Shown: positions 34,581-44,500 of the stretch, one piece after another | Position numbering within the stretch: position 1 is the stretch's first letter | Layout of the letters: the number at the start of each line of letters is the position of its first letter | Assembly: GCF_003515685.1 (NCBI RefSeq) | Contig: NZ_QWEG01000002.1 | Coordinates: forward strand, 248,001 to 312,000 | DNA from: Neobacillus notoginsengisoli | GTDB lineage: Bacteria > Bacillota > Bacilli > Bacillales > Cytobacillaceae | Length of the DNA stretch: 64,000 nucleotides | Direction: 5' to 3' | Made by a program: the position numbers and the translations under genes | The notes under the pieces: model-generated | Database searches by the model: none | What the model saw: only the letters and a program-made list of their open reading frames with translations | Told to the model about the DNA's origin: nothing

Positions 34581-35780
34581 ATGGCCATCAAGCAAACGTA
34601 TATGACAGCTTCAATATTGTTCGTTTTCTTCTGCACCTTTGGGATTATGAATACCGCTATTAAACCCTTCGACCTTTTTTTCGTCATCGTTGCAGGGCTG
34701 TTTTTTATAGCAAAAAAACAAAATATAGAAGCGCTAAGAGATATTCGCTTTATTAATTATGCCTTGCTGGTATTTATCAGCGTTTCCTTGCTGTCTGTGC
34801 TCAGCAGTCATACACTTAACCAAGGTTTCAGCTATTTTATCCATACTCTTTTCATGATTGCGATCTACTATTTTCTGTCCATCACGATTCGATCGAAAAA
34901 GGAGTTCAAGGCTATTCTTTGGGGCTATATTTGTACCGTTCTAATTTCTTCTTTGGCAGTGATCTTGCAAAAAATCGGAGTGATTGATGACATCGGAACG
35001 TGGTTTCAAGGCGTCCGGGCACAAGGGTTTTTTATGGATCCAAATGACTTTTCTCCATTTTTAATCCTTGCCATCATTCTGCTCATTGAAAAAGCCTTTT
35101 CCTATCAATATTTCTCGTTAAAATATATGTTTTTTTGCGCTTTGGCCGGAATGGTCACCTTTGTGTTATTAGCCGGCATGTCACGGGCTGCCATTCTGAA
35201 TTTATTCATCGTCTTTGTCATTTATCTCTTTTATACTCTTTTTTATAAAAAGAAGGTTGCTCAAGTAGTCATGCTGGCAGGATTGCTTGGGGCGGGATCT
35301 TTCATGATAATGACCATGGCCGGCGATTCCATCATTCATTATCTTTCGGTCCGCTTTGCAAGCTCTTCACTTGTCCTGCAATCCTATGATTGGGATCGAT
35401 TCTTTTTCCAGCAGCAGGGGATTCTCTTAGGATCAACCAATCTATTTGGAATCGGCCCCGGCCAGTTTGAGTTACAATTCAGCTATGCGACACACAATTT
35501 ATTTGTTCGAATTATCGCTGAAAATGGCTGGATTTCCTTCCTGTCCTTTTCGGCAATCGTCTTGTATATCTTATTCTTACTAGTGCACTATCGAAAACAG
35601 GAAGTCTGGAATCTGCCCGTTTATATATTCCTGGCTGTCTATATCGGGGTCATCGTCAACAGCTTCTTTTTAGATACGCTGCACTGGAGATACCTCTGGT
35701 TCATCATGGGGCTTTGTACCATCATCATTAACCAAGCAGCAAAAATAAAAAAGGGGAAGCAATCTCACTCGTTGGTGTGA
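34581..35780 (+). CDS. O-antigen ligase/polymerase-like protein (Wzy)
   Basis: The 399-residue protein has about ten membrane segments and a large loop before the last ones, as in the O-antigen ligase/polymerase (Wzy_C) family; GSTNLFGIGPGQFE...THNLFVRIIAENG matches the conserved loop pattern. It should polymerise repeat units delivered by the flippase. It lies 10 bp after the flippase stop and is the last gene of the operon; the terminator stem overlaps its final codons. Confidence 0.85.
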   Translation: MAIKQTYMTASILFVFFCTFGIMNTAIKPFDLFFVIVAGLFFIAKKQNIEALRDIRFINYALLVFISVSLLSVLSSHTLNQGFSYFIHTLFMIAIYYFLSITIRSKKEFKAILWGYICTVLISSLAVILQKIGVIDDIGTWFQGVRAQGFFMDPNDFSPFLILAIILLIEKAFSYQYFSLKYMFFCALAGMVTFVLLAGMSRAAILNLFIVFVIYLFYTLFYKKKVAQVVMLAGLLGAGSFMIMTMAGDSIIHYLSVRFASSSLVLQSYDWDRFFFQQQGILLGSTNLFGIGPGQFELQFSYATHNLFVRIIAENGWISFLSFSAIVLYILFLLVHYRKQEVWNLPVYIFLAVYIGVIVNSFFLDTLHWRYLWFIMGLCTIIINQAAKIKKGKQSHSLV

Positions 35781-35797
35781 TGGCTTTCCCTTTTTCT
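35746..35797. terminator. Bidirectional terminator between the wzy-like and lipoprotein genes
   Basis: AAAAAGGGGAAGC pairs with GCTTTCCCTTTTT around a TCAC/GTGA inner stem, giving A and T runs for both convergent genes. Confidence 0.8.
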
Positions 35798-35805
35798 GTT
35801 TTTGT

Positions 35806-36462
35806 TTAGTTTTTCTGTGTTTCCATCTCAAAAATCTTCATATCCTTAATCCAAACTTCACTAACTTCACCGCGTAGATCCATGCCCCTGATCACAAAGA
35901 ATGGCCCTAAGTCTGGAAACTCCTCTTTGCTTCGCTTGCTAATGCTGGAAATTTGGACAATCCTTGTATTCTCAAGGACAAAATCTATGACTTCCTTTTC
36001 TCCAACGGTTTGTGTGTCCGGTGCTTTTTTATCGGGTGCTTTAGGCGTCGTGTTTGTTTGCTTACCTTTATTTGACCCTTTGTTACTATCTTTTCCTTTC
36101 GTACTGCTTTGATTCGTTTCTTTACCTTTGCTCGTGCTTTGACCGGCAGTTTTTCCCTTATCACTGCTTTGTGCAGTGGTTTTCGTGTTCTTGCTGGTTC
36201 CATCAGACGGTTTCGCCTGACCCGTGTTTTCTTTTACGCTATCGCTGCCTTGTTCGCTTGATTCCGCTTGATCGCTGCTTTCTTCAGCTGTTTCTGAATC
36301 CTCACCGTTTTGTTCCGCAGTTTCTTTGTCATCGTTATTTTTGCCAGTTTCTGTCGTTTTTCGATTTGCGTCTGTCGCTTTGTCTTTCCCGAAGCAGCCG
36401 CTCAAACTGACGAGCGAGAATAATAGCATGAGTACTAAGATGACCTTACCGTATGATTTCAC
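35806..36462 (-). CDS. Lipoprotein with long low-complexity linker
   Basis: The 218-residue protein has a lipoprotein signal peptide (lipobox LSGC, Cys near residue 23), then a roughly 110-residue linker of Ser, Thr, Lys, Gly, Asp, Glu and Gln, and a globular C-terminal domain of about 70 residues (from EKEVIDFVLENTRIVQ). The linker would hold the domain away from the membrane, through the wall. No family is recognised. It is convergent with the exopolysaccharide operon. Confidence 0.75.
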   Translation of the reverse strand: MKSYGKVILVLMLLFSLVSLSGCFGKDKATDANRKTTETGKNNDDKETAEQNGEDSETAEESSDQAESSEQGSDSVKENTGQAKPSDGTSKNTKTTAQSSDKGKTAGQSTSKGKETNQSSTKGKDSNKGSNKGKQTNTTPKAPDKKAPDTQTVGEKEVIDFVLENTRIVQISSISKRSKEEFPDLGPFFVIRGMDLRGEVSEVWIKDMKIFEMETQKN

Positions 36463-36573
36463 TATGATCCTCCTAAAAACAAACTAGTAGAACGTTGCTT
36501 TCTACTTGATTATCAAATTTTTCCATCGCCCTCTAGTATAATCTGTCATGCTTCTCCCATCAAGGACTTAGGG

Positions 36574-36611
36574 AAAAGCACCTGCATTGAAGTTGCCCAG
36601 CAGGTGCTTTT
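36574..36611 (-). terminator. Terminator of the dual-nuclease gene
   Basis: AAAAGCACCTGC and GCAGGTGCTTTT form a 12-bp stem with a 14-nt loop; it lies 12 bp past the stop codon and ends in a T run on the minus strand. Confidence 0.85.
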
Positions 36612-36622
36612 TACTTTTCTAT

Positions 36623-39600
36623 TTAGCTCGCAGGCCAAATGGTGTCTGCCCATTCAGGGTGATCGATGAATGGATTACGATTTCCTTGGATGGATTGGAT
36701 GACATCGTTTCTCTTCTTTTCAAAAGCATCCGGCGGATCTAGCTTGTTCCATTGAAGGAGGACAGATTGCTTGCCATGGAGTGGAAGCGGGTACGTATTA
36801 ACCCTGTCGGCCAGCTCCAAATCAATCTCTCCGTTTCCTTCATAACGGACTGCCATATACATCAGCATCCTGGCGATATCGCCTTTCACGCGGTTTGGCG
36901 GCTCCCATGAATCGCCGTCATATTTACATTCTGTACATTCGGAGTGTTGAGTTCCACCGTTATCAAAATCCAAATGTCCGCGAGAACTGTTGACAGATGC
37001 ATCGGTTGGGCGCAAATGATGGATATCTGTTCCCGGTCCAATCGTTGTCCCGAAATTGCCATGCGATTTTGCCCAGACATGCTCACGATTCCAGTCGTTG
37101 ACACCCGAACCGAACGTCGTTTTTGCTTGTGAACGGTTTGTGTAAAGCAGGATGACGTTGTTTGGATTTTTTGGATCTTCATCCGTTTTCTTCAATGCTT
37201 CTGTCACCTGGGCATACGATAATTTCGTCTGCACTTTAATGATAGTGTGTAATGCCGCCTTCAGGTCAGCACCCGTTTTACCGGATGCTGCCTGATAGTA
37301 GGCTTCCACTTCAGTTGGGGGCTCTCCGCCCCCAACTGGCGGTTGTTCCCCTCCTACAGGCGGTTCATAACCTGTTGGCGGGATGACTTCACCTTCCACA
37401 TTAGCGAATTTAATTTTGCTAACGTCTACGCCTTCCTTAAACGTCCACTTTCTGACTTGATCAATTCCGCGAACCTCGCTGACATTGCCATTTTCGATGA
37501 CAACTTCCTTTATATCTGCGCCGCTAAGGTCGATTTGTGCACCTGGTGCGGTTGGGCTTAGGATGATGACTGTGTCCTTCAGTCCTTCGCCGCTCAGTTT
37601 AGCGTACGCGCTCTTTACGACAATCCCTTCAGTAATGACAGAGGCAGCGTCCATCGAAATTTCAGCAGCCGCATTGCTCACCGTCAGCTTCTTCGTTTTA
37701 AAGCCCTTAAGATTGTAAGGCTTTGTGCCTGCCGGCGGTGTTAATGGCGGCAAAACTTCTGCCTCTGACTTTAATTGAGTCTGAATGAGGACTGGGTCAT
37801 GGTCACTTGCACGGCCATGCACGTCCATGAAGCCTGAGTTAATGTTCAAAATATCGACAGTCGTATTTGCTGCCATATTGTTCGTTACTAATACATGGTC
37901 AAGAACTTGGGCATTGCCTTGGTATGAGTAATTGTAACGCTCATTCGCAGGAACTTTATCAATCATGTTGACCATTTCGTTCCCTTTCGCGATTTCTAGC
38001 GTTCTCGTGAATTCAAAGTCATTGAAGTCTCCAAGTAAGACAACGTTCGCGTTTGGATCTTTTGCCTTAACATTCTTCACGAAGTTGTTTACAATCGAGG
38101 CAATTTTATGACGCTGAATTTCACTGCTCAATACCGGCGGCTGGTTTTTGCCCATTAACGGGTGGTCTCCGCCTTTGGAATTGAAGTGGTTCGCAACGAC
38201 GATAATGCTTTGGCCCTGGAATGTAAATTGGGCTGCGAGCGGTTTACGGCTTGATTTGAACGCCTCGTTCGTTGGATCAATCCGACCCGGGTTTAATGTC
38301 AGCTTGCCATTTTCAAAACCGACAGCTTGTGTAGCTGTACCCTTTGGTGCTCCTGCTGCCAGTGAAACACGCGCAGGATTATACAGGAACGCAACACGGA
38401 TGTTCGCTCCAGGCGCGCCACCATCCTGGTTATTGGCTGGCGCTATTTCTGTATACGCATACGTCGGTCCGCCTAGCGCCTTTACTTTATCAATGATTTT
38501 TTGCGCGCTTTGGGTTCCGTCTACGACCCCGCTATCTGTTTCACCGTTGTTATCCTGCACTTCGTTTAAGCCGATAATGTCAGGATTTTTCATTTTCGTC
38601 ACAATGGCATCAGCAATCTTTGTTACCTTGTCATCTGGAGTAACAGTTGAGAAGTTCTCAACGTTGTACGTTCCAATCGTTAATTTATCAGCCGCTGGAA
38701 CAATACTTGTTGCAGCACGGACGATTGGCGTTTCTGTCAGCTTAGGAAGCGTCGGTTCCTGGGCCATTACTTTAAAGTTGCTGTACCCATAGTTCACAAC
38801 GCCTTTAACCGGGCCTGTAAAGTAATCACCCATTTTGGCGCGGTAATTTTTATTGGCTGTCGCGCTATTCCTGACATCGACACCAATTCGGTCTGGATTG
38901 TAGTCATTCTCTGAAATACGCAATCCGCCTGGCTCAACATCGGTTGGGTAATCCTTTGGCACCACCCAAACGAGTCCGTCTTTTTGCAATGCAATCACTT
39001 TCGGGTTATCGATTTCGACATACATGCCTTCAAGGCTTTCCCAAAAATCAATCGCATCTTCATTTGGTTCATATTTTGTAAATTGGTCATTATCAATGAT
39101 TTCTGGCGGGGCAATCCGGTCTACTCCAAGCTTGACTGGTGCTGGGAGTGATGCCGTGCCGTTTTTTGTAATCGTTGCAGCTTCGATTTGGGTAATGGAT
39201 AAATCGGTCGTAGCTTTTTCAGCATACCCTTCGCCATAGTATTCAGATACTTTACCTGTTACCTTCACACGGTCACCAATCGCTACGCCGTGGGAAGTTT
39301 TAAATACAAGAATTCCGTCAGATGTTTCAGGGTCGCCGTCACCAACCAGATCCTGGATGAAGAAACGGTTCGGCCCGTCAAGATACGTCACGACACCTTC
39401 AACATCTGTCACGGTTTTACCGTTTAGTATCGAGTTGTGTGTTTTGCCTTGAATATCGTAAATGTGAATTTGGCCATCTTGGATAAGGTAAGCAAAAACA
39501 GCAACGGCGCTGTTTTTCATATCTGCTTTCACAGCCATGGCTTTAATGGTCATCGCTTTGCTCACGACGATTGGCTGCGTAAAGGCCGGGCTCGCTGTCG

Positions 39601-41146
39601 TCGGTTCACTGCCATCCACCGTATAGTGAATTGTCGCGCCTTCAGTCCCTGTCGCCAATGTAACTTCCGTGCCTTCTTTCACCATGCCAGCACCAGGATT
39701 CGCCATTACAGGCTGGACAATGGTTGAATCTTGGATAATGTCAGCTTCATTGCGCGGAATCAATTGGTACACGCCATTGAACGAACTAAGAACTCCGGTT
39801 ACTTCTTCATAGGTTGTTCCAGTAGTAAGCATTGTTGAGCTTGGCGGGCGAATTTGGAAGCTTGTCCCATCGCCATCTGTTGCTGTAAAATTGCCGCCGG
39901 AGAATGCGCCAACGGTTACGTTTTTAAGTTTTAGGAGAGTTGCTTCTTTGCTTTCCCGCAAGTCGGCTGCCTTAACTAATACAGCGGCCGGGACAGCTTC
40001 TTTGCCGGTTACGATAATGTTTTCGTGATTGGCTTCGATTTCAAGCAATGTCGCATACTCGACCAATTTTCCAGAAACCGTAATCTTATCACCTTGTTTA
40101 ATCGTTTCGCTATCCGTCGGTGTGTAAGCCACAAGCCCGGCTGTAGTATCCTGGAAGTAAATTGCCCTTCCCAAAACGGCTGTAACGACACCACTTGTTT
40201 GCACATTTGATTGTAATGCCATCGCCCTGACTTCAGCGATTGTGTTTGCCTTTAGCATCGTGTACGCAAAGGTTGCGAAATCGCTGTTATCCAAGCCAGC
40301 TTTGATTGCAATGGCTTTAATAGTTGTGTTCGCGTCAATTTTTATCGGAGCTTTGTATTCTGTGCTAGCCGCTGTTGGCGCAGAGCCATCAGTCGTGTAG
40401 TAAATTTTTGCATCAGCAGTGGCTGTTGAAAGCTGGACTGATGTTCCAGCTGGCACTGCCCCCGCTGCTGGTGAGGCGGTTACAGTTGCAACCTTTGTTT
40501 CAATAGGGGTTGAACCGCCGTCCATGGTGTGAGTTCCCAAGTTTGTAAAAACATTCAATCCTAAGCTTTCCCATTCTACTGCTGGGTCGAAAGCATCGCT
40601 TGGGTTTGTATCGCCCTTTGTAACCGAGCTTTTACGGACAAGCGTTTGATCAATTGTTTTTACAGTTGTTCCCCAAGCTGTATTTGGCCTGAATCCTACT
40701 TGGCCAATGACATCGATGATTGTGCCGTTATGTTTCAAGACAACCGCGTCATCACCGTTAAAGTTGATGACACTTTTGCTTGTATCCAGCAAATCAGTTT
40801 TAGCCTTGATTGCTGGATCTGCATCATCTCTGGAAATTACGAAAGTTTTGCCATTAGCAAGTGTTGCATTTGGATCAGTTGACAGCTTCATTGTGAAAGT
40901 AGTCGTGGCAGCGCCATTACTATATTGCTCAAGCGTGTATTCACTTAGCTTAACTGGTGACCCAGTTCCATTGTAGAGCTCAATTGCCTTATTAAAGCTT
41001 GTACCTTCGATATATTCTGAAATGAATAGGTCGGGAGCCGTTGTTGCAGCAATTGCTGGCTTTATATGGAAGTTAGGCAAGATAATGCTGATTACCATAA
41101 TCACTGTAAGCAGCATATTCAATTTCTTTTTACGGCTTCTGGTCAA
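36623..41146 (-). CDS. Giant secreted nuclease: EEP phosphodiesterase fused to endonuclease I
   Basis: Protein of about 1507 residues. In order: signal peptide; lamin-tail domain (about 35-190); chitobiase C-terminal-like module (VYYTTDGSAPT type, about 215-300); OB-fold-like region (300-480); a second chitobiase-like module (485-560); a second OB-like region (570-800); an endonuclease/exonuclease/phosphatase domain (about 825-1150; TYNVENF, LNEVQD, GDFND, RASDHDPV); a beta-rich linker; and a C-terminal endonuclease-I (Bsn/YurI-like) domain with NREHVWAKSHG and DIHHLRP. Both catalytic sets look intact. The start is TTG at 41146, five nucleotides after GGAGGTG. It lacks a sorting signal. It likely degrades extracellular DNA or RNA, feeding the nucleotidase encoded upstream. 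Confidence 0.9.
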   Translation of the reverse strand: MTRSRKKKLNMLLTVIMVISIILPNFHIKPAIAATTAPDLFISEYIEGTSFNKAIELYNGTGSPVKLSEYTLEQYSNGAATTTFTMKLSTDPNATLANGKTFVISRDDADPAIKAKTDLLDTSKSVINFNGDDAVVLKHNGTIIDVIGQVGFRPNTAWGTTVKTIDQTLVRKSSVTKGDTNPSDAFDPAVEWESLGLNVFTNLGTHTMDGGSTPIETKVATVTASPAAGAVPAGTSVQLSTATADAKIYYTTDGSAPTAASTEYKAPIKIDANTTIKAIAIKAGLDNSDFATFAYTMLKANTIAEVRAMALQSNVQTSGVVTAVLGRAIYFQDTTAGLVAYTPTDSETIKQGDKITVSGKLVEYATLLEIEANHENIIVTGKEAVPAAVLVKAADLRESKEATLLKLKNVTVGAFSGGNFTATDGDGTSFQIRPPSSTMLTTGTTYEEVTGVLSSFNGVYQLIPRNEADIIQDSTIVQPVMANPGAGMVKEGTEVTLATGTEGATIHYTVDGSEPTTASPAFTQPIVVSKAMTIKAMAVKADMKNSAVAVFAYLIQDGQIHIYDIQGKTHNSILNGKTVTDVEGVVTYLDGPNRFFIQDLVGDGDPETSDGILVFKTSHGVAIGDRVKVTGKVSEYYGEGYAEKATTDLSITQIEAATITKNGTASLPAPVKLGVDRIAPPEIIDNDQFTKYEPNEDAIDFWESLEGMYVEIDNPKVIALQKDGLVWVVPKDYPTDVEPGGLRISENDYNPDRIGVDVRNSATANKNYRAKMGDYFTGPVKGVVNYGYSNFKVMAQEPTLPKLTETPIVRAATSIVPAADKLTIGTYNVENFSTVTPDDKVTKIADAIVTKMKNPDIIGLNEVQDNNGETDSGVVDGTQSAQKIIDKVKALGGPTYAYTEIAPANNQDGGAPGANIRVAFLYNPARVSLAAGAPKGTATQAVGFENGKLTLNPGRIDPTNEAFKSSRKPLAAQFTFQGQSIIVVANHFNSKGGDHPLMGKNQPPVLSSEIQRHKIASIVNNFVKNVKAKDPNANVVLLGDFNDFEFTRTLEIAKGNEMVNMIDKVPANERYNYSYQGNAQVLDHVLVTNNMAANTTVDILNINSGFMDVHGRASDHDPVLIQTQLKSEAEVLPPLTPPAGTKPYNLKGFKTKKLTVSNAAAEISMDAASVITEGIVVKSAYAKLSGEGLKDTVIILSPTAPGAQIDLSGADIKEVVIENGNVSEVRGIDQVRKWTFKEGVDVSKIKFANVEGEVIPPTGYEPPVGGEQPPVGGGEPPTEVEAYYQAASGKTGADLKAALHTIIKVQTKLSYAQVTEALKKTDEDPKNPNNVILLYTNRSQAKTTFGSGVNDWNREHVWAKSHGNFGTTIGPGTDIHHLRPTDASVNSSRGHLDFDNGGTQHSECTECKYDGDSWEPPNRVKGDIARMLMYMAVRYEGNGEIDLELADRVNTYPLPLHGKQSVLLQWNKLDPPDAFEKKRNDVIQSIQGNRNPFIDHPEWADTIWPAS

Positions 41147-41186
41147 AACTGCACCTCCAGGTAGCATGTTTTTCGTTTTTCATGGG

Positions 41187-41220
41187 ATAGATTCTCCTAA
41201 CTGTAGCTAGGAGAATCTAT
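41187..41220. promoter_or_regulatory. Perfect 13-bp hairpin in the nuclease 5' leader
   Basis: ATAGATTCTCCTA pairs perfectly with TAGGAGAATCTAT around an 8-nt loop, about 40 bp upstream of the nuclease start. No T run follows on either strand, so it is not a normal terminator; it may stabilise the mRNA or be an operator. CTCC in the stem resembles an anti-ribosome-site sequence. Confidence 0.5.
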
Positions 41221-41255
41221 ACATTAATATGGGACTAATGTTGAATACTAACTAC

Positions 41256-41507
41256 GTTGATTGAAGCGGAGGGCACCGACTCCGGCGGGATGCAGCGGCA
41301 AGGTGGAGACCCCATGAAAAGCGGAAGCGCCTTGGTCAGGGGCGACAGGCTTAAGACAAGCCGGACAGAAGGCGCAGTTTGCCTTCTTGACGGATTGGCT
41401 TAAGACCCCGAGCCCCTAGGCGCTGCAGCTAGACTGACAGGCGCTAAAGCGCCGAGGAGGCTCCACTGACGCCCCGCGGAAAGCGTGTGCCCGAAGCGGA
41501 AATCAAC
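41256..41507. repeat. Bacillaceae-type intergenic repeat with GTTGATT ends and a nested second element
   Basis: A 252-bp GC-rich element is bounded by GTTGATT and AATCAAC. Its outer parts (GAAGCGGAGGGCACCGACTCC... and CCCCGCGGAAAGCG...CGAAGCGGAAATCAAC) are of a kind I recall as common in intergenic regions of Bacillus genomes. Between about 41317 and 41437 a second stem-forming element is inserted (GCGCCTTGGTCAGG...CTTAAGACAAGCC, GGCTTAAGACCCC...CTAGGCGC). The role is unknown; it may be transcribed as a structured RNA or be a non-autonomous mobile element. Confidence 0.7.
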
Positions 41508-41538
41508 ATCCATATCCAACAAACAGCCTTACTTTTAA

Positions 41539-44500
41539 TTAATCTTCAAATAAGGTTTCGCCTTCGACTGTGACGTTAATTATATCTACGAAGCCGCCTT
41601 TTATGGTGAGGTTGCCTTTTACGATGGCGTTCTCAATTTTATCAACGTTAGTTACATCGACAATAACGTTTCCGTTATAAACCTTTGGATTGTCCACAGT
41701 ACCGCTGAATTTATCACCAGCAATGACTTGTGGTGCAACGTTGATGATCCGTCCTTCAACTTGTGGATTAACCGTTTTGTTTGGCTGGGCCGCAATGAAG
41801 TCATTGAACATTTCCCAATCGACGAATCCTGGCTCGCTTACACGTCCTTCTGTATAAGCTTTCCCGAACATCGTGAAACCGTCGCCGCCTTTAGCTGTAA
41901 AGACATTTGTTGCGACAAAGTAGTTCTTTGCTTCATCCAGCGCCGTGTACTTTCCGTCTTTGCCTTTTACTTCAATGCTTTGAATTTTTTCGCCGGCAGG
42001 CTTAGTGCTGTCATACGCAACCTTCAGGCCGGATACTTGGAGGAAGCCGCCAAAGGCATTCGGAGCATCCTTCACACTGTATTCAAGCGCTGCCCTTAGT
42101 TCACTGCCTTTTAGGTTCATAATGCCCAAAGTATTTCCGAATGGAAGGACTTTAAAGACATCGGCTAGCGTAATGTTTCCGGCAGGAAGCGTTGCCCGGA
42201 CTCCGCCGCCATTTTGAACAGCAATCAATGTATCAGGATTGATTGTTTGTGCTTTTGCCAGCATGCCGTCCGCAATGAAGTTGCCAAGGTTTGTTTCCCC
42301 TACACGTGCAGGAGGGTTTCCACCAATCAACTCAACAGCTGCTGTACCAACGACTGTATTTTCCTTTTCAGTAACAGCCGGCTTGTATGCAGTATTCAAA
42401 AGGTCCAATGTCTCCGCATCTTCTGCATATGTGCTGATGTCAAGCAGCTTGCCAGTTGTTTCTGGAACGATGACTTTGCCGTTCTTGTCGAACGTAACAT
42501 TTAATGTTCCTAGGAACTTGTTGTATTCATTTGCCTGAACAATCACAGTCGGCTCATTACCTGTTTTGTCAAATACAGGCGCATCAAGCTTCGTATGAGT
42601 ATGACCGCCAACAATGACGTCAATTCCTTCAACTTGTTTCGCTAGCTCCAGGTCATTATCCCAAGCAAGGGAGTCATCATAGCCAATGTGTGTCAAGGCA
42701 ATAATCTTGTTAACGCCTTGAGCTTTAAAAGCATCAACTGATTTTTGTGCCTCTTGAACGTAATCTTTGAAAACAACACCTGCGCCAGGGCTTGAAATTG
42801 TTGGAGTTTCAGCTGTTGTTAAGCCGAAGATTCCAACTTTTTCGCCGTTTACAACTTTGATGATGCCGTTATAAATTTCGCCGCCTTTGGCGTTATCTGT
42901 TGTGACATCTTTATGGAAACGTGATTGTAAGTTCGCGTCGTTTGTAAAGTCTACGTTAGCGCTGACAAATGGGAAGTTAGCGCCTTTGACAAAGTCAGCC
43001 AGTACAGCCGTACCTAAGTCAAATTCGTGGTTTCCAAAAGTCATTGCATCGTAGCCTGCTAAATTCATGAACTTAAGATCTGCCAGACCTTTAAATTCAT
43101 TGAAATATAATGTTCCAGAGAATACGTCACCGGCATCAAGCAACAATGCGCTAGGCTTGTCTGCCCGAACAGATTTAATGGCTGTCATTTTTTTCGCCAC
43201 ATTAATCTTGTTTGTTGCATTGTCCACGTTTGCGTGTGTGTCGTTTGTATGCATGATGTTCAGGGTGAATTGTCCAGCTTTATCAATGATCCGGCCTTCC
43301 ACTTCAGGGCTAACCGTCTTGTTTGGCTGGGCAGCAATATAGTCATTGAACATTTCCCAATCCACATAGCCAGGTTCGCTTACACGGCCTTCTTCATAAG
43401 CTTTTCCAAACATTGTGAAGCCGTCGCCGCCTTTAGCAGTAAAGACGTTCGTCGCAACGTAATAGTTTTTGGCATTATCAAATGCTGTGTACTTTCCGTC
43501 TTTGCCTTTTACTTCAATGCTTTGAATTTTTTGGCCAGCAGGCTTTGAGCTGTCGTAAGTAACTTTCAGGCCTGATACTTGCAGGAAGCCGCCGAAAGCT
43601 GTCGTTGGCGCATCCTTCACGCTGTATTCAAGCGCTTCTCTTAATTCACTGCCTTTTAGGTTCATGATACCCAAAGTATTTCCGAATGGAAGGACTTTAA
43701 AGACATCGGCTAGTGTAATGTTTCCAGCAGGCAGTGTCACACGGATGCCGCCGCCATTTTGAACAGCAATCAATGTATCAGGATTGATTGTTTGTGCTTT
43801 TGCCAACATTCCGTCCGTGATGAAGTTACCAAGGTTTGTTTCACCAGTACGTGCTGCAGGGCTTCCGCCGACTAATGGAACAGCAGCGGTACCAACCACT
43901 GTGTTTTCCTTTTCAGTAACGGCCGGCTTATATTTTGTATTCAATAGATCAGCTGTTGCAGCATCTTCTGCAAATGTGCTGATATCAAGAAGTTTCCCAG
44001 ATGTTTCTGGAACGATGACTTTACCGTCCTTGTCAAACGTAACATCCACTGTTCCTAGGAACTTGTTGTATTCATTTGCCTGAACAATCACGGTCGGCTC
44101 ATCACCAGTATTGTCAATAACAGGTGCATCAAGCTTTGTATGAGTATGGCCGCCAACGATAACGTCAATTCCCTCAACTTGTTTCGCTAGCTCCAGGTCA
44201 TTGTCCCAAGCAAGAGAATCATTATAACCAATGTGTGTTAGTGCAATAATTTTGTTAACGCCCTGTGCTTTAAAAGCATCAACTGATTTTTGTGCCTCTT
44301 CGATGTAATTTTTGAAAACAACACCTTCGCCAGGGCTTGAAATTGTTGGTGTTTCAGCTGTTGTTAAGCCAAAAATACCGACTTTTTCACCATCAACAAC
44401 TTTGATGACGCCATTGTAAATTTGGCCGCCTTTGGCGTTATCTGTTGTGACATTTTTATGGAAATTTGATTGTAAGTTCGCGTCGTTTGTAAAGTCTACG

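Noticed and set aside
35882-36410. Forward frames opposite the lipoprotein linker
   Set aside because: Low-complexity antisense frames without ribosome sites.
41187-41220. Rho-independent terminator
   Set aside because: The stem is perfect but no T run follows on either strand, and it lies in the leader of the nuclease gene.
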